DNA of 64,000 bases. Source: Thermoplasmata archaeon. Its GTDB lineage: Archaea > Thermoplasmatota > Thermoplasmata > Thermoplasmatales > GCA-001856825. Positions 1 through 8,884 of the stretch are shown here, one piece after another; within the stretch, counting starts at the first letter, position 1; each line of letters starts with the position of its first letter. Position numbers and translations under genes: made by a program. Location of the stretch: the NCBI GenBank assembly GCA_021797855.1, contig JAJZYX010000001.1, positions 62,001 through 126,000 of the forward strand. Direction: 5' to 3'. The notes below the pieces were generated by a model. It worked only from the letters and a program-made list of their open reading frames with translations, was not told the origin of the DNA and made no database searches.

Positions 1-89
1 CTTTCCGCATCCCCGCACTGGACTGCCACGCTGTTTTAACCCCTCCTCACCTTACAAGAAATCTTTCTCCCGGAGAAGAGTTGACCACC

Positions 90-986
90 TCATATGTAGT
101 CGCTTAGAGACTTGATTTCTCCTGTGAACCCGTCCATTACGAGAGCAGCAGAGGAGTAGATCGGATAGTAGGCAGTATTGACGTAAGACACTTTAATTGA
201 CTCCTCCAGTGGCCTAACCCTCTTCCTGGAGTACACTATAAAGGCATCAGTTTCGCTCTTCTCGACCACTTCAGACTCGGTAGTTTCGCTGACCCACCGC
301 TTTGCCCTCTCCATTGATGGAAGGGGCTCCCATTTCGGCTCCAGTTCTCTATGTGCTGTGGGCCAAGAGTCCAAGACCTCGTACCCATTAATCGCTTTTG
401 AAACCCTTCCATTGACTGCATTGACCATTGCATTTCCCTCCTTCACCACAACATTGCTCCCCTCCATAACCTTCATGGAATAGGAGAAGAAATGATACGG
501 AATGAATATGAGGTCCGCTTTCAGTCCTATTGAGTTTGTCACCGCCTCGCCACTAACCACTGGCCTGATGTACCTCGGGTTGCTTCCTTCTTCCAGATAC
601 ACGAGTATGAAATCCTTGTCTTCCTTCCTTTCCAGCGGTATATTCCTTCGTGGTGGCTTCATTGAAAGATGAAGGTCAATTAATGCCCGCCCTAGCATTT
701 TTGCAACATCCTCCCTAACCACCGGAGTTATCCTGTGGGCTTTGCAGTACGATAGAATTTCCTTGTCCGTGGCTTCACAGAGTATGAAGAGGAATCTCTC
801 CCCTGCAAATGAGGAGGTAGAGGAATTAAAGTCCCTGACCTTCTGAAAATCTGATGTTTCTAGAAGCATTATAACTTCTCCCGTTCCGTCTCCGTGATCG
901 ACCCATATGTATTCATCTGGGTAACCGGGATAAGTTCTATATCCCATCTTTCGAACCATCTCATCTATCAGGACCCTGATGTCCAT
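90..986 (-). CDS. Uncharacterised protein, 298 aa
   Basis: I do not recognise a family. The product is soluble-looking, with no signal peptide or membrane segment, and mixed alpha/beta in composition. An in-frame ATG lies 33 bases further upstream (1019), but a TATA-like box (about 1008-1018 read on the minus strand) covers that codon. The ATG at 986, which begins MDIRVLIDEMV, is therefore preferred, with a probably leaderless mRNA. It diverges from the 2-oxoacid oxidoreductase cluster across about 190 bases. The remaining 89 bases to the window edge hold nothing I can assign. The open frame is long and uninterrupted, so it is probably a real gene, but no function can be proposed. Confidence 0.7.
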   Translation of the reverse strand: MDIRVLIDEMVRKMGYRTYPGYPDEYIWVDHGDGTGEVIMLLETSDFQKVRDFNSSTSSFAGERFLFILCEATDKEILSYCKAHRITPVVREDVAKMLGRALIDLHLSMKPPRRNIPLERKEDKDFILVYLEEGSNPRYIRPVVSGEAVTNSIGLKADLIFIPYHFFSYSMKVMEGSNVVVKEGNAMVNAVNGRVSKAINGYEVLDSWPTAHRELEPKWEPLPSMERAKRWVSETTESEVVEKSETDAFIVYSRKRVRPLEESIKVSYVNTAYYPIYSSAALVMDGFTGEIKSLSDYI

Positions 987-1137
987 TACGATTTGGAATA
1001 AAGTGGGGGATAATATCATTATTGCTTGGAGATACCGAAAACGTGATAACGCCCCGAACGCTCATACAGGAAGAAATTGGGTAGGAACCTGAATTTTTCA
1101 CGGTCTTGACACATCATGGTAAAGGAAAATTCAGCAT

Positions 1138-1148
1138 CCTTTTATATC
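1138..1148 (+). promoter_or_regulatory. TATA-like box upstream of the por cluster
   Basis: The T/A-rich stretch CTTTTATATC lies about 30-40 bases before the porC start at 1178, the position expected for an archaeal TATA box with a very short leader. No other promoter-like element is obvious before the following genes, which abut or overlap. This box probably drives the whole por-ior run. Inferred from sequence pattern only. Confidence 0.45.
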
Positions 1149-1177
1149 ATCCCGCAATATCGGAATTAGTGTGACAT

Positions 1178-1723
1178 ATGTATGAAATTAGGTTCCACGG
1201 AAGAGGTGGACAGGGTGCGGTCACAGCATCAAAAATACTCGCCATGGCTGCCTTTCTTGAGAACAAATGGGTCACTTCCTTTCCATTTTTTGGTACGGAA
1301 AGAAGAGGTGCACCAGTAACCGCCTTCACAAGAATCGATGACCAGAAGATAGAACTCCGGAGCCAGATATATGAACCGGATGCAATCATTGTCCTGGACC
1401 GATCCCTCATGAAAATCGTGAATGTTACTGAGGGATTGAAAAGCGATGGTATTTTGGTCGTGAACGGAAAGAGTGGGAACCTGGCGGAGACTTCTAGATA
1501 CAGGATAGGGTTCGTGGATGCGACGAGCATTGCACTTAGAAACGGTCTCGGAGATCCCTCGCACCCTATAGTCAATACGGCAATACTGGGAGCATTTGCC
1601 AAGGTAAGCAACATTGTTTCAATAGAATCAATCAAGACCGCAACTGCTGAGATGGCACCATCAAGGAAAAAGGAGAATGTGAATGCTGTCCAGGAAGCGT
1701 ACGAAGAGACGGAGTTGAATTAA
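1178..1723 (+). CDS. porC: Pyruvate:ferredoxin oxidoreductase, gamma subunit
   Basis: This is the gamma subunit of a 2-oxoacid:ferredoxin oxidoreductase, the complex that oxidatively decarboxylates pyruvate to acetyl-CoA and reduces ferredoxin in the cytoplasm. The N-terminus carries the gamma signature GRGGQGAVTASKILA (about residues 8-22), followed by FFGTERRGAPVTAFTR, typical of pyruvate-type gamma chains. At 181 aa it has the usual length. It is the first gene of the order gamma-delta-alpha-beta, with one base separating it from the delta gene, so co-transcription is near certain. Pyruvate is the likely substrate because the alpha and beta partners look pyruvate-type, but other small 2-oxoacids cannot be excluded. 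Confidence 0.93.
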   Translation: MYEIRFHGRGGQGAVTASKILAMAAFLENKWVTSFPFFGTERRGAPVTAFTRIDDQKIELRSQIYEPDAIIVLDRSLMKIVNVTEGLKSDGILVVNGKSGNLAETSRYRIGFVDATSIALRNGLGDPSHPIVNTAILGAFAKVSNIVSIESIKTATAEMAPSRKKENVNAVQEAYEETELN

Positions 1724-1724
1724 A

Positions 1725-2012
1725 ATGGTGATTGTTCCAGTAGCATATCTTCCGACATCATCAAAGGAGCTATCATCATGGAGGACTTCCAGACCGGTCA
1801 TCGATTATTCAAAATGCACAAGGTGCGCCATCTGCTGGAAATTCTGCCCGGACGTTGCAATAGACCTCTCACCTGATCCCTCACTTAGTGCACCTAATGA
1901 CAGGTTTAAGGCTCTTGAGGCTCCGCGGATCGATTACGACCATTGCAAGGGTTGCGGGATCTGCGCAGAGGAATGCCCATTCGACGCAATAGCGATGGTG
2001 GAGGAGGAGTAG
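1725..2012 (+). CDS. porD: Pyruvate:ferredoxin oxidoreductase, delta (ferredoxin-like) subunit
   Basis: A 95-aa ferredoxin-type electron-transfer subunit. Two classical [4Fe-4S] motifs are visible: CTRCAICWKFCP (about residues 31-42) and CKGCGICAEECP (about 74-85). They pass electrons from the TPP/Fe-S centre of the beta subunit to free ferredoxin. The residues before the first motif (SSWRTSRPVIDYSKC) match the PorD/VorD family rather than free ferredoxins. The gene lies between the gamma and alpha genes with gaps of one base on each side, as in other archaeal four-subunit operons. Confidence 0.93.
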   Translation: MVIVPVAYLPTSSKELSSWRTSRPVIDYSKCTRCAICWKFCPDVAIDLSPDPSLSAPNDRFKALEAPRIDYDHCKGCGICAEECPFDAIAMVEEE

Positions 2013-2013
2013 G

Positions 2014-3189
2014 ATGGAGTCGATACAAGCTTCAAGAAGAATCATGACTGGAAACGAGGCAGTTGCAACAGGGGTAAAACTGTCAAGAGTGAAGGTAATT
2101 TCCGCTTATCCAATCACACCACAGACAACCATAGTAGAAGAACTGGCGGAGATGGTTGCAAACGGAGAGCTTGACTCAAAATTCATAGAAGTTGAGAGCG
2201 AGCACAGTGCACTGGCATCCGTCATAGCAAGCGAGCTTTCGGGGGCCAGGTCCTTCACCGCATCGTCCTCGCACGGAATCCTCTACATGCACGAAAACCT
2301 CCACTGGGCATCTGGAATGAGGGCACCGCTGGTAATGTCCGTCGTCAACAGGGCAATTGGGCCCCCGTGGAATATCTGGAGCGAGCAGACAGACACGTTC
2401 AATCAGAGGGATACTGGATGGCTTCAGATTTATTGTGAATCAAACCAGGAAGCTATGGACAGTGTACTGCTAGGATACAAAATCGCGGAGAATAAGAGCA
2501 TACTTCTCCCTGTCATGAACATGCTGGACGCTTTCACCCTCTCCCACACTTCCGAACCTGTCGAAATAAGGAGTGAAAGAACAGCCTACGATTACCTGGG
2601 GGACCTTGACCTAGACTTCAAACTAGATTTCAAGAATCCCGGAGGGTATGGATCACTCCTTGGCCCAGACGGTCCTTTCATGGAAATGAAGAAGGATATG
2701 AGAGATAGTATGTACAATTCAATCAAACTCATCAAGAGAGAGATATCGAATTTCAATGACCAGTTCGAAGCTAACCTTCCCGGACTGACTGAAAACTTCA
2801 TGATGGAAGATGCGGATTACGCACTTATCACTACAGGCGCCATATCATCAACGGCCAAATACACCGTAAGGAAATTACGCGCCCAGGGACTCAAAACCGG
2901 GCTCATCAGGCTGTTCTTCTACAGACCCTTCCCCGGTGACGATATACTGAAAGCCGTTAGGGGACTCAAGGGTCTCGGGGTAGTTGAGAGGAACGTATCA
3001 TACGGCCAGAGGGGTCCCACTTACGAGGATGTGGTATCCTCCCTCTATGGGAAGGCTGATGTTCCTGTCAGGAACTACGTCGTGGGCCTGGGAGGGAGAG
3101 ATATCAGGGTAAAGGACTATGAAAAGATGTTTGAAAACCTAGTTGAAACCGACGGGGGGATGGAATGGATAAATGTGGGGGTGACATAG
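2014..3189 (+). CDS. porA: Pyruvate:ferredoxin oxidoreductase, alpha subunit
   Basis: Alpha chain of the 2-oxoacid:ferredoxin oxidoreductase. Family landmarks are AYPITPQTTIVEELAE (about residues 31-46), VESEHSALASVIASELSGAR, SSSHGILYMHENLHWAS, and NRAIGPPWNIWSEQTD followed by RDTGWLQIYCES. These form the pyrimidine side of the TPP site and the substrate pocket, and the MHE...PPWNIW pattern is that of pyruvate-specific enzymes. At 391 aa it is full length. It ends directly at the GTG of porB, which implies translational coupling. Confidence 0.93.
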   Translation: MESIQASRRIMTGNEAVATGVKLSRVKVISAYPITPQTTIVEELAEMVANGELDSKFIEVESEHSALASVIASELSGARSFTASSSHGILYMHENLHWASGMRAPLVMSVVNRAIGPPWNIWSEQTDTFNQRDTGWLQIYCESNQEAMDSVLLGYKIAENKSILLPVMNMLDAFTLSHTSEPVEIRSERTAYDYLGDLDLDFKLDFKNPGGYGSLLGPDGPFMEMKKDMRDSMYNSIKLIKREISNFNDQFEANLPGLTENFMMEDADYALITTGAISSTAKYTVRKLRAQGLKTGLIRLFFYRPFPGDDILKAVRGLKGLGVVERNVSYGQRGPTYEDVVSSLYGKADVPVRNYVVGLGGRDIRVKDYEKMFENLVETDGGMEWINVGVT

Positions 3190-4071
3190 GTGCCTCTCAC
3201 CTTCCCTAAAGAGGAATACATGCAAAAGGGGCACAGCGCATGCGCAGGTTGTGGGGCGACGCTCTCCATGAGGTATGTCCTCAAGGCCCTCGGCCCAAAG
3301 AGCGTTGTTTCGGTACCTGCAAGCTGCTGGGCTGTGATCCCTGGAGAATTTCCGTATACTTCCCTGAACATACCGATGCTATACACAACCTTCGCCTCCT
3401 CAGGTGCGTCTATTTCCGGGCTGAGAGAAGGACTCGATTCGCAGGGTAAGGAGGATTACAACGTCGTCGCATTCGCTGGGGACGGGGGAACTGCAGACAT
3501 AGGTCTCCAGGGGCTAAGCGCTGCAATGGAGCGAGGGCATAACGTTCTTTACGTGATGTATGACAATGAGGCCTACATGAACACTGGGATACAGAGAAGC
3601 GGAAGCACTCCATACGGTGCCTGGACCACCACTACCCCAGTCGGAATCAAGAGGGACTACAAGAAGAGCAATAAAAAATTTGTCGCTGACCTAATGATTG
3701 CGCAGAATGTTCCCTACGTTGCGACTGCAACAATAGGTTTTCCGGAGGATCTTGAGAGGAAAGTCGCGACTGCCAAATTGATAAAGGGACCAAAATTTAT
3801 CCAGATCCTTTCCCCGTGCCCACCTGGATGGTATTACAACTCATCGGATACGATAAAGATTTCCAGACTGGCGGTTGAGGCCAATGTATTCCCGCTGTAT
3901 GAGTATAGGAACGGAAAGCTGACAGTTTACAAACCTGCAAAGACTGTTCCTCTAAGGGACTACCTCTCGCTCCAGGGCAGATTTGGCCATCTGAATGATG
4001 TTGAGATCGGGGAGATAGAAAGGGCATTGGAGGAGAGGTGGCAGTACCTGCTGAGAAGGGAGAAGGATTGA
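3190..4071 (+). CDS. porB: Pyruvate:ferredoxin oxidoreductase, beta subunit (TPP-binding)
   Basis: Beta chain carrying the TPP pyrophosphate site and the proximal [4Fe-4S] cluster. Seen: GHSACAGCGATLSMRYVLKAL near residue 15 with cluster cysteines, the TPP/Mg motif GDGGTADIG followed by NEAYMNTG, and a further conserved cysteine in LSPCPPGWYY. The start is GTG immediately after the porA TAG. The 293-aa length fits the family. The QRSGSTPYGAWTTTTPVG stretch is typical of pyruvate-type beta chains, supporting pyruvate as substrate. Confidence 0.93.
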   Translation: MPLTFPKEEYMQKGHSACAGCGATLSMRYVLKALGPKSVVSVPASCWAVIPGEFPYTSLNIPMLYTTFASSGASISGLREGLDSQGKEDYNVVAFAGDGGTADIGLQGLSAAMERGHNVLYVMYDNEAYMNTGIQRSGSTPYGAWTTTTPVGIKRDYKKSNKKFVADLMIAQNVPYVATATIGFPEDLERKVATAKLIKGPKFIQILSPCPPGWYYNSSDTIKISRLAVEANVFPLYEYRNGKLTVYKPAKTVPLRDYLSLQGRFGHLNDVEIGEIERALEERWQYLLRREKD

Positions 4072-5898
4072 ATGCCATACGATGTCCTCCTGGGTCAGGA
4101 AGGGAAGAAGGAATTTCTCCTAGGGAACGAGGCCGTCGTTAGAGGGATATACGAAGCAGGCGTTTCTGTCGCTTCAACTTATCCTGGGACGCCAAGTTCA
4201 GAGATAGGGGATATCCTTTACGTTCTCGGCAACAGGATGGGCATAAAGTTTGAATTCGCGACCAATGAGAAAGTGGCACTGGAGATTGGTGCTGCTGCCG
4301 CGTCAGGTGGCCTCAGATCATTCGTCTTCATGAAGCATGTGGGACTAAACGTTGCGATGGATTCCTTCGTTTCCCTTGCGGAATCAGGTGTCAGGGGTGG
4401 AATGGTTGTTCTTTCGGCAGATGACCCCTCCATGCATTCTTCTCAGAGCGAGCAGGACAACAGGTACATCGGGAAATTTGTGAAGAGCGTGGTTCTGGAG
4501 CCATCTAACCCGCAGGAACTGAAGGACTTCATCGTTGCGGCATTTGACCTATCAGAGTTTGCAGGGCATCCTGTCCTGGTTCGGAGCACTACGAGAATAT
4601 CTCACGTTCGGGCCGTAGTGAAGTTCGGTAAACCAAGGGAAAAGAATGAATGGAACTACAGGAAGAACCCGTCCCTGGTGCTCATCCCAGAGAACGCGTA
4701 CAAGGCGCAGGAATCCTTGTGGCAGAGGATAGTGAAGGTCTCAAAATCCAAATACGCCAATTATTTCAACAGGACATACGGGTCATCCGATACACTCATA
4801 ATTACCTCAGGTTCTGCATACAACTACGTAGAGGAGGCACTATCAAAACTGATGAAGGAAGCAAGGATACTAAAGGTTGGGATGAGCTTCCCCCTGGATA
4901 CAGAAGGTATAATGCAAGAGGTCAGAAAGGCAGAAAAGGTCGTATTCGTGGAGGAGGGAGGACCGTTCATTGAGGAGCAGGTTCTTGCAGAGTGTGCATT
5001 ACAGTCTGTTAGCAAGAAATTTTATGGCAAAAGCAACGGCATGGTTCCTTATTCGTACGAAATGGATGTGGACAGGGTGGCCAGTTCACTTTCAAGGGTC
5101 TTTGAGGTGGATTACGAACCCGTCCAAAGTGCCGGAGGTGCGCCAAACAGGGAGCCGGTTCTCTGCCCGGGATGCCCTCACCGTGCAACCTATTACGTTG
5201 CGACCCTCGCGATGAGACAGAAGGGCATCAGGAGTCCGATAGCCCCTACCGATATAGGCTGCTACACGCTCGGATTCTACGACCCCTACAGACTGGGGGA
5301 TTTCTGTTACTCGATGGGGTCGTCCATTGGATCTTCCAGTGGATTTTCAATGGTCGCAAAGGAAAAGGTGATAAGCTTCATAGGGGACAGTACCTTTTTC
5401 CATGCGGGAATACCTGCACTCGTAAACGCCTATCATAATAACCACAACTTCCTCCTAGTGATAATGGACAACTCCACAACGGCAATGACGGGAGGTCAAC
5501 CCACACCTGAAACTTCGCCACCGTTCAATAGGGTCGACATAGAAAGTGTCGTCAGGGGGATTGGAATAAAGGACGTGTTCATAATCGATCCCTATGATCT
5601 TAAGGATTCCCTCGAGACTTTCAAGAAGGCACTGTCTAGCGAAAGGCTTTCTGTCGTAATAAGCAGGAGGGAGTGCGCACTCGAAGCCGACCGGAAGAAG
5701 CCTCTCTCAGAGCTAAAGGTGTTTCAGGTGAACCAGGACAAATGCACGAGATGCTACAACTGCATAAGGAATTTCTCCTGCGCGGCCTTCTATACCGAGG
5801 AAGGCAGGGTTAAGATCGATCCGGAGCTGTGCGATGGGTGCTCAGTGTGTTCTGAACCGCTTGTATGCCCGTTCAATGCTATAGAGGTGGTGGAATAG
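4072..5898 (+). CDS. iorA: Indolepyruvate:ferredoxin oxidoreductase, alpha subunit
   Basis: Large subunit of the aryl-pyruvate oxidoreductase that converts transaminated aromatic amino acids to aryl-acetyl-CoA while reducing ferredoxin. The N-terminal half has LLGNEAVVRGIYEAGVSVAS and TYPGTPSSEIGD. The central TPP domain contains LCPGCPHRATYYV, GCYTLGFYDPYRLGD, and GDSTFFHAGIPAL followed by DNSTTAMTGGQ. The C-terminus (last about 60 residues) has two cysteine sets, CTRCYNCIRNFSC and CDGCSVCSEPLVCP, for two [4Fe-4S] clusters. At 608 aa it is full length. It follows porB with its ATG adjacent to the porB stop, so both oxidoreductases probably share one transcript. Confidence 0.94.
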   Translation: MPYDVLLGQEGKKEFLLGNEAVVRGIYEAGVSVASTYPGTPSSEIGDILYVLGNRMGIKFEFATNEKVALEIGAAAASGGLRSFVFMKHVGLNVAMDSFVSLAESGVRGGMVVLSADDPSMHSSQSEQDNRYIGKFVKSVVLEPSNPQELKDFIVAAFDLSEFAGHPVLVRSTTRISHVRAVVKFGKPREKNEWNYRKNPSLVLIPENAYKAQESLWQRIVKVSKSKYANYFNRTYGSSDTLIITSGSAYNYVEEALSKLMKEARILKVGMSFPLDTEGIMQEVRKAEKVVFVEEGGPFIEEQVLAECALQSVSKKFYGKSNGMVPYSYEMDVDRVASSLSRVFEVDYEPVQSAGGAPNREPVLCPGCPHRATYYVATLAMRQKGIRSPIAPTDIGCYTLGFYDPYRLGDFCYSMGSSIGSSSGFSMVAKEKVISFIGDSTFFHAGIPALVNAYHNNHNFLLVIMDNSTTAMTGGQPTPETSPPFNRVDIESVVRGIGIKDVFIIDPYDLKDSLETFKKALSSERLSVVISRRECALEADRKKPLSELKVFQVNQDKCTRCYNCIRNFSCAAFYTEEGRVKIDPELCDGCSVCSEPLVCPFNAIEVVE

Positions 5899-6491
5899 TG
5901 GTTTCCATCGTCTTCGCTGGTGTTGGAGGGCAGGGGGTCATAACTGTCGCGATGATCATAGGCAAGGCAGCTGTGATGGAGGAGAGGAACGCACTGATGA
6001 CTGAATTGCACGGTATGGCCCAGCGCGGGGGGAGGATCTCTGTAGATGTAAGGATTGGAGACTATAGGAGTGCAATAATTCCCATTAGATCCGCAGACCT
6101 CCTTGTCGGCTTTGAGGAGCTGGAGGCGGTCAGGAACTTAGGCAAGCTGAGGAAGGATGGTATCGTTATCCTGAACAGGCGCAGGGTACACCCTGTCTCG
6201 ATGACGATAAGAAAAATGGACTATCCAGATGACCTGATAAGGGAACAACTCGAAAAATTCCAGGTTATAGATGTGGACGCTGACGGGATTGCATTCAAAC
6301 TAGGGAACAAGAGGGTTGCAAATACCGTTATGATCGGTGCGTTGCATTCTACCGGTGTTCTTGGGCTCAGAGAGGAAAGCATAATAAGAGCAATCCAGGG
6401 ATCGCTGCCTGATAAACTCTGGGAAGTCAACATGAAAGCGTTAGAGGAGGGGAAGAAGATCGTGCCCCTTCAAGCAGCAAGGACGAAATGA
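5898..6491 (+). CDS. iorB: Indolepyruvate:ferredoxin oxidoreductase, beta subunit
   Basis: Small (gamma-like) subunit of the IOR complex. The chosen start is the GTG at 5898, which overlaps the iorA TAG by one base and is preceded by GAGGTGGTG. It gives a protein beginning VVSIVFAGVGGQGVITVAMIIG, matching the family start. The frame remains open for 11 codons upstream, but those lie inside iorA. Further landmarks are TELHGMAQRGGRISVDVRIG and VANTVMIGAL. The last codons overlap the start of the next gene by four bases (ATGA). Confidence 0.93.
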   Translation: MVSIVFAGVGGQGVITVAMIIGKAAVMEERNALMTELHGMAQRGGRISVDVRIGDYRSAIIPIRSADLLVGFEELEAVRNLGKLRKDGIVILNRRRVHPVSMTIRKMDYPDDLIREQLEKFQVIDVDADGIAFKLGNKRVANTVMIGALHSTGVLGLREESIIRAIQGSLPDKLWEVNMKALEEGKKIVPLQAARTK

Positions 6492-7345
6492 GAATCGAGG
6501 TAATAGGGGCGGGATCAATAGGGATAGTTCTTTCTTCCCTCCTGCGGAGGAAGAACGATGTGACGCTCGTTGTCAAGAAGGGTGAAGGAAATCTATACGA
6601 CCGGGACTTTACTGTAAAGGAAGGGGAAAGGGAAGAGAAGTTCAAAGTAAGGATAGCTGAATCCACCGGAGCACCGGATTTAACGATAGTTGCCGTCAAA
6701 TCCTACGACCTGGATGATGTTTTTGACCGTTATGACATAAGGGGCAAAGTAATGCTCATACAGAACGGGCTTTCCCACATTTCTCTTGAGAAGCCAGGTA
6801 TAACGAAGATTTACGCGGTCACAACCTGGGGGGCCAAGAGGGAGTCAAGAGGGGTCGTCGAACTGACAGGAAGAGGGTATTTCAGGGTTGGAAGTGAATC
6901 TGGAAAGGTGGATATATCGTTTCTGAGGGAAGCTGGAATCAATGCAGAGTGGGTGGAGAACATAAAGGAAGAGCTGTACAGGAAGGCCGCAATAAATGCC
7001 GTCATTAACCCCCTCACCGCTCTGTTCGGGGTCAAAAACGGAGAATTGGTGGAGAATAAAAACCTCTGGAGCTTGGCCAAGGAAGTGATAGGGGAACTGG
7101 ACGAGCTATTCTCCAGGCTAGGATACGATCTCCAGATAGAGAAGAATGTCCTGGAAACGTGCAAAGTGACTGGGGGCAACGTCAGCAGCATGCTTCAGGA
7201 CGTTCGGAATGGGAAAAAGTCAGAGATAGATTCCATTACGGGGGAGATTATTTCGCTCGGTAACAAAAACGGGATCAGGATGAGGTTGAATGAATTTCTT
7301 TACGGGTCGATAAAATTCCTAGAATCTGTTGCACTCCACACGTGA
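6488..7345 (+). CDS. panE: 2-dehydropantoate 2-reductase-like (ketopantoate reductase)
   Basis: NADPH-dependent reductase of the ApbA/PanE family, which makes pantoate for coenzyme A. The Rossmann nucleotide site is IGAGSIGIVLSSLL at residues 6-19, followed by the VAVKSYD segment. The catalytic lysine lies in YRKAAINAVINPLTALFGV, and the C-terminal SSMLQDVRNGKKSEIDSITG box is characteristic. At 285 aa it is slightly shorter than bacterial PanE. It starts inside the iorB stop (ATGA overlap), so it is co-transcribed with CoA-consuming oxidoreductases, a sensible pairing though not proof of a link. Substrate specificity within this family can vary. Confidence 0.85.
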   Translation: MRIEVIGAGSIGIVLSSLLRRKNDVTLVVKKGEGNLYDRDFTVKEGEREEKFKVRIAESTGAPDLTIVAVKSYDLDDVFDRYDIRGKVMLIQNGLSHISLEKPGITKIYAVTTWGAKRESRGVVELTGRGYFRVGSESGKVDISFLREAGINAEWVENIKEELYRKAAINAVINPLTALFGVKNGELVENKNLWSLAKEVIGELDELFSRLGYDLQIEKNVLETCKVTGGNVSSMLQDVRNGKKSEIDSITGEIISLGNKNGIRMRLNEFLYGSIKFLESVALHT

Positions 7346-7367
7346 AGAGATTATGCCAGCCGGAAAG

Positions 7368-8774
7368 TCACTTGCGAGGTATGCTGACAGGATACCTTCC
7401 GGTAAGGCAGCCAAGGCACAGGTTATCCTTGCCGAGGTGAGTTGCTTCTATCAAACCCTGCAGGGAGATGTATCTTAGGCTGTCAGCCCCCAATTTCGAG
7501 TTTATCTCCTCCACCGTTCTGTTTGATGCTATGAACTGGTCCTTGGTTTTCATGTCTATCCCCAGATAACACGGGAACCTTACCGGAGGGCAGGCAATAC
7601 GCAGGTGAACCTCCTTTGCACCATGCTTCCGGAGCATTTTAACAATCTTCCTTGTGGTGTTACCCCTGATGATGCTGTCGTCAATCAGTACCACCCTCTT
7701 CCCGTCAATGAGTTGTTTGATAGGGTTGAGCTTAATGTCAAGTTCGCTCTCCCTGCCTGCCTGTTCAGGCATTATGAATGTCCTGTCCACATACCTGTTC
7801 TTTATCAGTGCCTCTGTAAGGGGAATACCCGATTCCTCCGCATACCCCTGTGCATGAGTTCTGGCGGAGTCTGGAACAGCAACCACGCAGTCTGCTCCCT
7901 CTACCGGGCTTTCCCTTGCCAGAATCCTGCCGAGCTCCATCCTCGTTTCGAACACGCTTCTCGAGTCAAGCAGGCTATCTGGTCTGGCAAAGTATACGTA
8001 TTCAAACATGCAATGAGCCGTCTTTGCCTTGTCGTTATACATGAAGGAATCGATCTCGTTCTTCTTCAGCTCCACTATTTCTCCTGGCCTCACGTCACGA
8101 AGCATCTTACCGTTGAGCTGGTCAAAGACTACGCTTTCCGAAGCCGCACAGTATCCAAACTCAGTGGTACCTACCGCCAGCGGCCTAATGCCATTAGGGT
8201 CCCGCGCAACGAAAACTCGATGGTTAATGATTATATTTAGCGAATACGCCCCTACCAGTTTTTTGAACGTATTCTTCATGGAAAGAACAGGGTCAGACGT
8301 CTTTGACAGCTCAATCGATAGAAGTTTCAGGATGACTTCCGTGTCCGAATTCGTTGTAAAGGAATATCCCTTGCTTTCTAGTACCTTTTTTAGCTGTAGC
8401 GCGTTGACGATTTCCCCGTTGTGTCCTATAGCAATCTCATACTTCCCTATATTGGAATAGAGAGGTTGAGCATTCTCTATCGTAGATGAGCCGGCCGTGC
8501 TGTACCTGATATGCCCTATTCCGAGTCCGTTGTCTCTTTCCAGTTTAACCCCTGAAAAAACTTCATTGACAAGGCCCATGCCCTTGTAATTCCTGAGATG
8601 GTTTCCTGTGTTAATGGATATCCCGGCAGATTCCTGCCCTCTGTGTTGAATTATCCTAAGTGATTGGATGAGCCTATATCCGACGGGAACGCTCTCTGCT
8701 AGAGAAACGATCCCGCAGGATTCACCTAGACTTCGCCCAGTTGTAGCTTCTGAACCTGGAGTCCGGATATCCAC
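7368..8774 (-). CDS. purF: Amidophosphoribosyltransferase
   Basis: First committed step of purine synthesis: PRPP plus glutamine gives phosphoribosylamine. Cys20 of ESCGIVSLAE is the expected N-terminal nucleophile of the glutaminase domain, so about 19 residues would be removed as a propeptide. The PRPP loop is VVLIDDSIIRGNTTRK in the C-terminal half. Cysteines in AHCMFEY, IACPPVRFPC and LCLGC suggest the [4Fe-4S]-bearing class. The only plausible start is GTG at 8774, which places the first 53 bases inside rpl37e in another frame. Between that GTG and Cys20 there is no ATG, GTG or TTG. The gene converges on panE with 22 bases between. Confidence 0.92.
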   Translation of the reverse strand: MDIRTPGSEATTGRSLGESCGIVSLAESVPVGYRLIQSLRIIQHRGQESAGISINTGNHLRNYKGMGLVNEVFSGVKLERDNGLGIGHIRYSTAGSSTIENAQPLYSNIGKYEIAIGHNGEIVNALQLKKVLESKGYSFTTNSDTEVILKLLSIELSKTSDPVLSMKNTFKKLVGAYSLNIIINHRVFVARDPNGIRPLAVGTTEFGYCAASESVVFDQLNGKMLRDVRPGEIVELKKNEIDSFMYNDKAKTAHCMFEYVYFARPDSLLDSRSVFETRMELGRILARESPVEGADCVVAVPDSARTHAQGYAEESGIPLTEALIKNRYVDRTFIMPEQAGRESELDIKLNPIKQLIDGKRVVLIDDSIIRGNTTRKIVKMLRKHGAKEVHLRIACPPVRFPCYLGIDMKTKDQFIASNRTVEEINSKLGADSLRYISLQGLIEATHLGKDNLCLGCLTGRYPVSIPRK

Positions 8775-8883
8775 AGTGCGCGCACCTTTTGTCGGTAACG
8801 TTGTAAGAGTGGTGACCGCATCTCCTGCACTTAATATGGACCTTTATCCTGTTCCTCTTCCCCATTGATGGGGTTCCTCTCAT
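8722..8883 (-). CDS. rpl37e: Ribosomal protein eL37 (L37e)
   Basis: A 53-aa zinc-ribbon protein of the large ribosomal subunit, found by translating the minus strand between lsm and purF. It reads MRGTPSMGKRNR at the start, then the zinc cysteines CRRC (about residues 19-22) and CAHC (about 34-37), and ends RSYNWAKSR. These match the eL37 family: a GTPSMGKRN start, two CxxC pairs and an RSYNW end. The ATG lies two bases after the lsm TAA, and lsm-rpl37e is a conserved archaeal gene pair. Its last 53 bases overlap the presumed purF start. Confidence 0.95.
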   Translation of the reverse strand: MRGTPSMGKRNRIKVHIKCRRCGHHSYNVTDKRCAHCGYPDSRFRSYNWAKSR

Positions 8884-8884
8884 A

